Of a stretch of 64,000 bases of DNA, positions 59,916-64,000 are shown in pieces; within the stretch, counting starts at the first letter, position 1, and every line of letters begins with the position of its first letter. The position numbers and the translations under genes were made by a program. The DNA is taken from assembly GCA_013350335.1 (NCBI GenBank), contig CM023541.1, forward strand, positions 35,332,739 through 35,396,738, read 5' to 3'. This DNA comes from Chimonanthus salicifolius (Eukaryota; Streptophyta; Magnoliopsida; Laurales; Calycanthaceae). Below the pieces are notes generated by a model that saw nothing but the letters and a program-made list of their open reading frames with translations, ran no database searches and was not told the origin of the DNA.

Positions 59916-60774
59916 AACGTCAATCAGAGAGTAATAGCAGTAAAGACAAGCCAAATAAACCGATAAAAAAACAAGGCCGGTGTGAAATAGGAGAAGTAGC
60001 AGCAGCAAAGGACCCCACACAACACCAACCGAAGCAAAAAACCACACCAAATGTCTGCACAACACCAATATGCAGCAAAGGTCCAAAAAGCGGAAGAAAT
60101 CCATCAAAGGGATGGACTGCAGCAACGAAAAAAGGACCAAAAATGGGCCCCACCAAGATGGTAACACTAGCAACTCTAAAGGGATGGAAGGAGAAGGTAG
60201 GGACGACTGTAGTGGTGTAGATTCCAGGTGAAAGAGGGCTGAATCCCCTCAGATCTACCAAAAAATACCCAAAATCTGGGGAAACTGGCGTCCCAGGCAG
60301 CAATGGTGAGAATGCCCGAAATTGGGTCCCACCTTTGATCAAAGGTGGCACAACCAGGTGGGATTGAAACAGGTGCAGGGGCGACTATAGTAGTGAAGGA
60401 TCGAACTCCAAAAGTGCCTTGAACCAGCCGATCTAAGCAGAAAACTGAAACTGGGTTTTCTGAGAACAACAGAATCGCTGGAAGAAGGTGGCAGAAACTT
60501 GTGTAAAATGCGTCAAACCAGAGATCCAACCCTATGGATGGAAAGCTCTGTCAAAAACAGCAGGGGTAGAAAGGGTCCCGCCGGCAGATGCTTCGTCGAA
60601 GAAGGAGATCAATAGCAGAGAAGAAACAACTGCCGGAGACGCTCACAGGAACCCAAAAAAAATTTAAATCCGTGAATAGTAGAGGAACAACAGCTCTAAA
60701 GAGGGAGGATCCGTGACAGAGGTCCAACGGATTCGAACTTTTTTTTTTTTAGAAATCAACCTTGCTCAATACCA
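59916..60774 (-). other. Copia 2 leader between 5' LTR and gag
   Basis: About 860 bp without recognised protein, starting with the primer-binding site at 60760-60774. The minus-strand frames here (for example 59920-60351, 60176-60529) are unlike any known domain. Confidence 0.65.
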
Positions 60775-61041
60775 TGTAGAAAAGGAATATGAAAATAAGG
60801 AAAAAGAAACAGAGACAGAATGTAGAAGCAGAGAATTATCTCTGTCAATATATTGATCATGTATTCCTCTTAGAGGATACAATGTTTAAATAGAAAATAG
60901 AGACAATCTAGGGAACAAAAAAGGAAATATAATAAGTGTATCATAATTACAATCTATTTGTGTTGACCTTCAATATACGATGAATCTAGATATTAACTGG
61001 GGCCCACATCACTAGACGTGTGACGTGTGGGTCCCACAACA
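60775..61041 (-). repeat. 5' LTR of Copia 2
   Basis: 267 bp, TGTAGAAAAGG to CACAACA on the plus strand. Close to 62644-62909. Confidence 0.92.
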
Positions 61042-61348
61042 GACGCCTATGTCCCAAATTTATTGCATTTGCCGAGTCCCCTTCAATCACAAGTCTACCT
61101 TGCCCGTGGAGTTTCCAAATGGCCAAAGCTCTCTTAATGCTAAGAAATTCTGCCTCATTTGAATCTCTAATACCAACCGACTCATTAAACATGATCATTG
61201 TTTGGCCCTCATGATTCCTCGGTACTCTTCTTATTCTTGCCTGCCCTAGTTTCTCCCTTGCAGCACCATCCACATTAAACTTCATAACACCCTGATCCAG
61301 TTGAACCCAACTCTCCTTTGACCTCACATTCCTCCTAGAATTGCTCAT
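61042..61348 (-). pseudogene. LINE RNase H, proximal part
   Basis: [15 protein letters not shown] (first Asp), DSNEAEFLSIKRAL (Glu) and LVIEGDSANAI (Asp). Cut at 61041 by Copia 2; the last motif lies at 55360-55528. Related to, but clearly diverged from, the LINE RNase H at 45684-46367. Confidence 0.85.
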
Positions 61349-61486
61349 ACACCCTTCCCAAGAAAAAGAAGATCCAATGGCTGGAGACCCTTAAACTCTG
61401 TGCTAAAAAGGAGCCACACACTAAGTCTCCACTTTGCTATCTGAAAGTGATCATCAACATTCATTGATTTACCTTCAAATTTTTTA

Positions 61487-62447
61487 TTATTCCTCTTTCC
61501 ACAATGACCACAAAACCACAACTGGGATTGTATTCCAGGCCAATTTCCTTCTAAGTTGTAAACCCAACAATAACCAAGAATCTATGCATCCCCCAGAGGT
61601 TTTATCTAAGACAGACGGAACATCTAAAAAATTAGTAAAGTTCCTCCACAAACTCTGAGCCACTGAACACTGAACAAATAGGTGATCTAGATCCTCCTCT
61701 AAATTACATGATGGACATAAAAGATCCTCTTCATTCCTTAACATTCCTCGTCTCTTCAACTCAACTCTAGTTAATACCCTCCCTTTTAAAACACACTACT
61801 CGAAGATTTGGACCCTAGGAGGCGCAACCCCTTTCTAAGCCATATTGGTGGGAATTTCATCGTTACAATAAGACTTGAGCACGAGATCCACCAATGACTC
61901 AACAGAGTAGAAACCTGACGATTCGCATGTCCAAATCAGTTCATCTTCATTCTCTAGTGATAAAAGGAAACTCCTGCAGCTGCGGTAAAAGATAATTTCT
62001 ACTCTCAATTTCAAAAGATCGAAGTTCCTTACGAAAATCAAGGTTCCATAAAATCTCAATGCCCTCCAATTTGTAACAGTCCTTTATTAATGCCCTTTTG
62101 TTTCTTGAAATCCTGTATAGCCTTGGGAATATTTCTTTAAGAGGCCTCTCCCCTAACCACAAATCTGACCAAAAACTCGTTTTGTCACCGTTTCCCACTA
62201 AGAGTCTAGTCTTATCACAGTATATTCTCCCCACTAGTCCTCTACCTTCACTTAATTTCCACCGAGCCTTAACTACTACAGTGGCATTTGTCTCCACTTT
62301 ATCCCCTAAAGACCAGGCACTATTGTCTGCCAAACCATACTGGGCTTTCAGAATTCTAACCCATAAGGCCTCTCTTTCTCTCCCAAAGCACCAATCCCAC
62401 TTACACAACAAAGCTTGATTCCTCAAATGGATTGGCAAAATTCCCAA
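61487..62447 (-). pseudogene. LINE ORF2: end of RT and zinc-binding region
   Basis: 62447-61947 reads LRNQALLCKWDWCFGRE, LWVRILKAQYG, GDKTSFWSDLWLGERPL, the standard post-RT segment of plant LINEs. 61759-61487 reads CPSCNLEEDLDHLFVQCSVAQSLW, the zf-RVT motif C-x2-C-x7-H-x4-C. The frame changes between 62059 and 61760. The RT catalytic core itself is missing from the window because Copia 3 begins at 62644. Confidence 0.82.
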
Positions 62448-62916
62448 CCCCCCTTTAGAATTTTGGTTTCAAACCTCCGACCAAGCAACCAAATGAACCT
62501 TCTTTTTCATATTCCTCTCTCCCCACAAAAATATCCTCAATAATTGCTCTATTTTATCCACCACCCTTTTTGGCATTTCAAAAAGAGAGAAAATAAATTA
62601 GGAGATTCAATAAGAGCGACTTGATAAGAGCAACCCTCCCTCCTGTAGAAAAGGAATATGAAAAATAAGGAAAAAGAACAGAGAGAATGTAGAAGGAGAG
62701 AATTATCTCTGTCAATATATTGATCATGTATTCCTCTTAGAGGATACAGTGTTTAAATAGAAATATAGAGACAATCTAGGGAACACAAAAGGAAATACAA
62801 TAAGTGTATTTTAATTACAATCTATTTGTGTTGATCTTCAATATATAATGAATCTAGACATTAACTAGGGCCCACATCACTAGACGTGTGACCTGTCGGT
62901 CCCACAACACTCCCCC

Positions 62917-63774
62917 TCAAGCTGGTTCGAAGATGTCGAGTAGACCCAGCTTGCTAACGACGGAATTGAGCTGAGTTCGAGAAACTGACTTTGTGAAGAT
63001 ATCGGCCAGCTGATTCTTAGATTGCAAATAAGGAGTGAAAAGTCGCCTATGCTGACGAAGAAATTGGCAATCAACCTCAATGTGCTTAGTTTGGTCATGA
63101 AAGATTGGGTTGGAGGCAATATGGATGGTCGCCTGATTGTCACAGAATATGATGAGTGGATCAGTAGGAGCAAACCCCATTTCAGTAAGAAATTGGCGAA
63201 ACCACAACAATTCAGAAGCAGTATTTGCCATAGCCCGATATTCAGCCTCAGCAGTAGAACCAGCAACAACGGACTGCTTCTTGCTTCTCCAGGTAATTAA
63301 ATGGGAGCCCAAGAAAACACAAGAGCCAGACGTAGAGCGGCGATCATCTGGAGAACCGGCCCAATCAGCATCTGAATAACTACGAACCGGGCAAGTAGGT
63401 TGGTGTGCATAGAACAAACCATGGCTGGGATGAGCCTTAATATATCTTAGGATTCGAAACATTGCATGAAGGTGAGTGTCCCGTGGTTCGTGCATGAACT
63501 GACTGACGACACCAACAACATACGATAAGTCTGGTCTTATGATGGTCAGATAGATGAGCTTGCCAGCTAGTTTCTGATAAAAACTTGGCGTGTCAAGGAG
63601 AGTTCCATCAGAGGCAGATAACTTGGTGTTCACATCCAGCGGAGTATCTGCAGGTTTACAGTTAGAATAGCCAGCTTCTTGGAGGAGATCCAGTGCATAC
63701 TTTCGCTGAGAGAGATAAAGGCCACGATAGGACCGAGCAACTTCAATTCCAAGAAAGTACCGGAGAGGCCCCAA
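62917..63774 (-). pseudogene. Copia 3 RT end and RNase H
   Basis: An uninterrupted frame of 285 codons at the end of pol: [20 protein letters not shown] (late RT), [15 protein letters not shown], then RNase H with [17 protein letters not shown] (Asp), [19 protein letters not shown] (Glu), [15 protein letters not shown] (Asp), [12 protein letters not shown] and [11 protein letters not shown] (final Asp). All RNase H catalytic residues are present. At its upstream end a TAG (about 63795) breaks the frame before the YVDD region, so the polyprotein is not open there. Confidence 0.88.
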
Positions 63775-63794
63775 ATCCTTAATATCAAAAGTCT

Positions 63795-64000
63795 ATTGAA
63801 AATACTGTTTGAATGAAGAAATGGCGTCATCATTGTTACCAGTGAGTACAATATCATCAATATAGACTACCAAAATCATCACAACAGAGTAGAGACGGTA
63901 GATGAAAACTTAGTGATCTGACTGACATCGGGTAAAACCATAAGGTAGCAAGACACTACTAAACTTCTCAAACCAGTCACGTGGAGGCTGCTTAAGACCA
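63795..64000 (-). pseudogene. Copia 3 RT catalytic region, partial
   Basis: Minus strand reads VVYIDDIVLTGNNDDAISSF at about 63820-63880, the RT active site with YIDD in place of the usual YVDD. At least one stop lies upstream near 63910. The frame continues toward LKQPPRDW at the window edge. Confidence 0.75.

Larger units (their letters stand above)
55529..61041 (-). mobile_element. Copia element 2
   Basis: A 5513-bp element on the minus strand. LTRs 55529-55782 and 60775-61041 (TGTAGAAAAGG to CACAACA). Flanks GACGT (55524-55528) and GACGC (61042-61046) match at 4 of 5. On the minus strand the primer-binding site TGGTATTGAGCAAGG follows the 5' LTR (60775 side), and a GAGGGGGAGT purine run precedes the 3' LTR. 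Gag to RNase H are in Copia order but carry a stop in gag and frame breaks in pol. The left LTR lacks about 13 bp present in the right LTR and in Copia 3. Confidence 0.92.
55340..62640 (-). mobile_element. L1-type LINE split by Copia 2
   Basis: Minus-strand LINE ORF2 pieces run from about 62520 down to 61042 (end of RT, zinc finger, RNase H) and resume at 55528-55360 after the Copia 2 insertion. The RNase H reading frame continues across the Copia 2 target duplication: it breaks after INLGHRR and resumes with PPWKMITTV. The upstream part is cut by Copia 3 at 62644. Numerous stops show it was already decaying. Confidence 0.8.
62644..64000 (-). mobile_element. Copia element 3 (runs off the window)
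   Basis: Same family and orientation as Copia 2. The 3' LTR is 62644-62909 (266 bp), followed by the GAGGGGGAGT purine tract on the minus strand. The left flank is CCTCC. Only the RNase H and late RT portions are inside the window. Confidence 0.9.

Overview
The window is AT-rich nuclear DNA from a flowering plant. The evidence is canonical GT-AG introns, two plant housekeeping-type genes, and a dense load of plant transposons (Copia, Gypsy, L1- and RTE-type LINEs, hAT, MITEs). The ACT-domain gene has retrotransposon-filled introns of at least 11.9 kb, which suggests a fairly large genome. The sequence alone does not settle the species.

Layout. 1-13.2 kb is gene-free repeat DNA. It holds three members of a foldback transposon family (A 4747-5879, B 6188-8703, C 11051-11488; the fourth, D, is at 33037-33247), two hAT-like MITEs with target duplications, and a tandem duplication of about 780 bp ending just upstream of the first gene. 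13.3-22.6 kb is an intact 12-exon gene for a cytosolic UDP-glucuronate decarboxylase (UDP-xylose synthase, 345 aa), with a long-armed MITE in intron 6. 22.6-33.3 kb is a graveyard of degraded Gypsy and Copia fragments, a non-autonomous hAT, and a probable LTR-derived block with a 185-bp tandem repeat. 33.6-42.0 kb is one large hAT transposon on the minus strand with BED, RNase H-like and hATC segments. It is frameshifted and carries a 3.25-kb solo LTR. 42.3 kb onward is an ACR9/ACR10-like ACT-repeat gene: exon 1 at 42330-42492 and exon 2 at 54391-54597, with the rest outside the window or lost. Intron 1 contains a 5'-truncated LINE, a defective 5.2-kb Copia with TGGCT target duplications, and an RTE tail. 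From 55.3 kb to the end an L1-type LINE is split by two Copia elements of a single family (55529-61041 and 62644 to beyond the window).

How it fits together. Only two host genes are supported, and they work independently: nucleotide-sugar synthesis for cell walls, and a putative amino-acid-sensing regulator. The rest is nested transposon history, and insertion order can be read from target-site duplications. The most unusual structure is the foldback family. Its members share a terminal motif near GGNTGSCCATNNAGACACN and 8-bp A/T-only target duplications, but each carries its own array of short palindromes. The two larger ones also carry coding-like passenger DNA.
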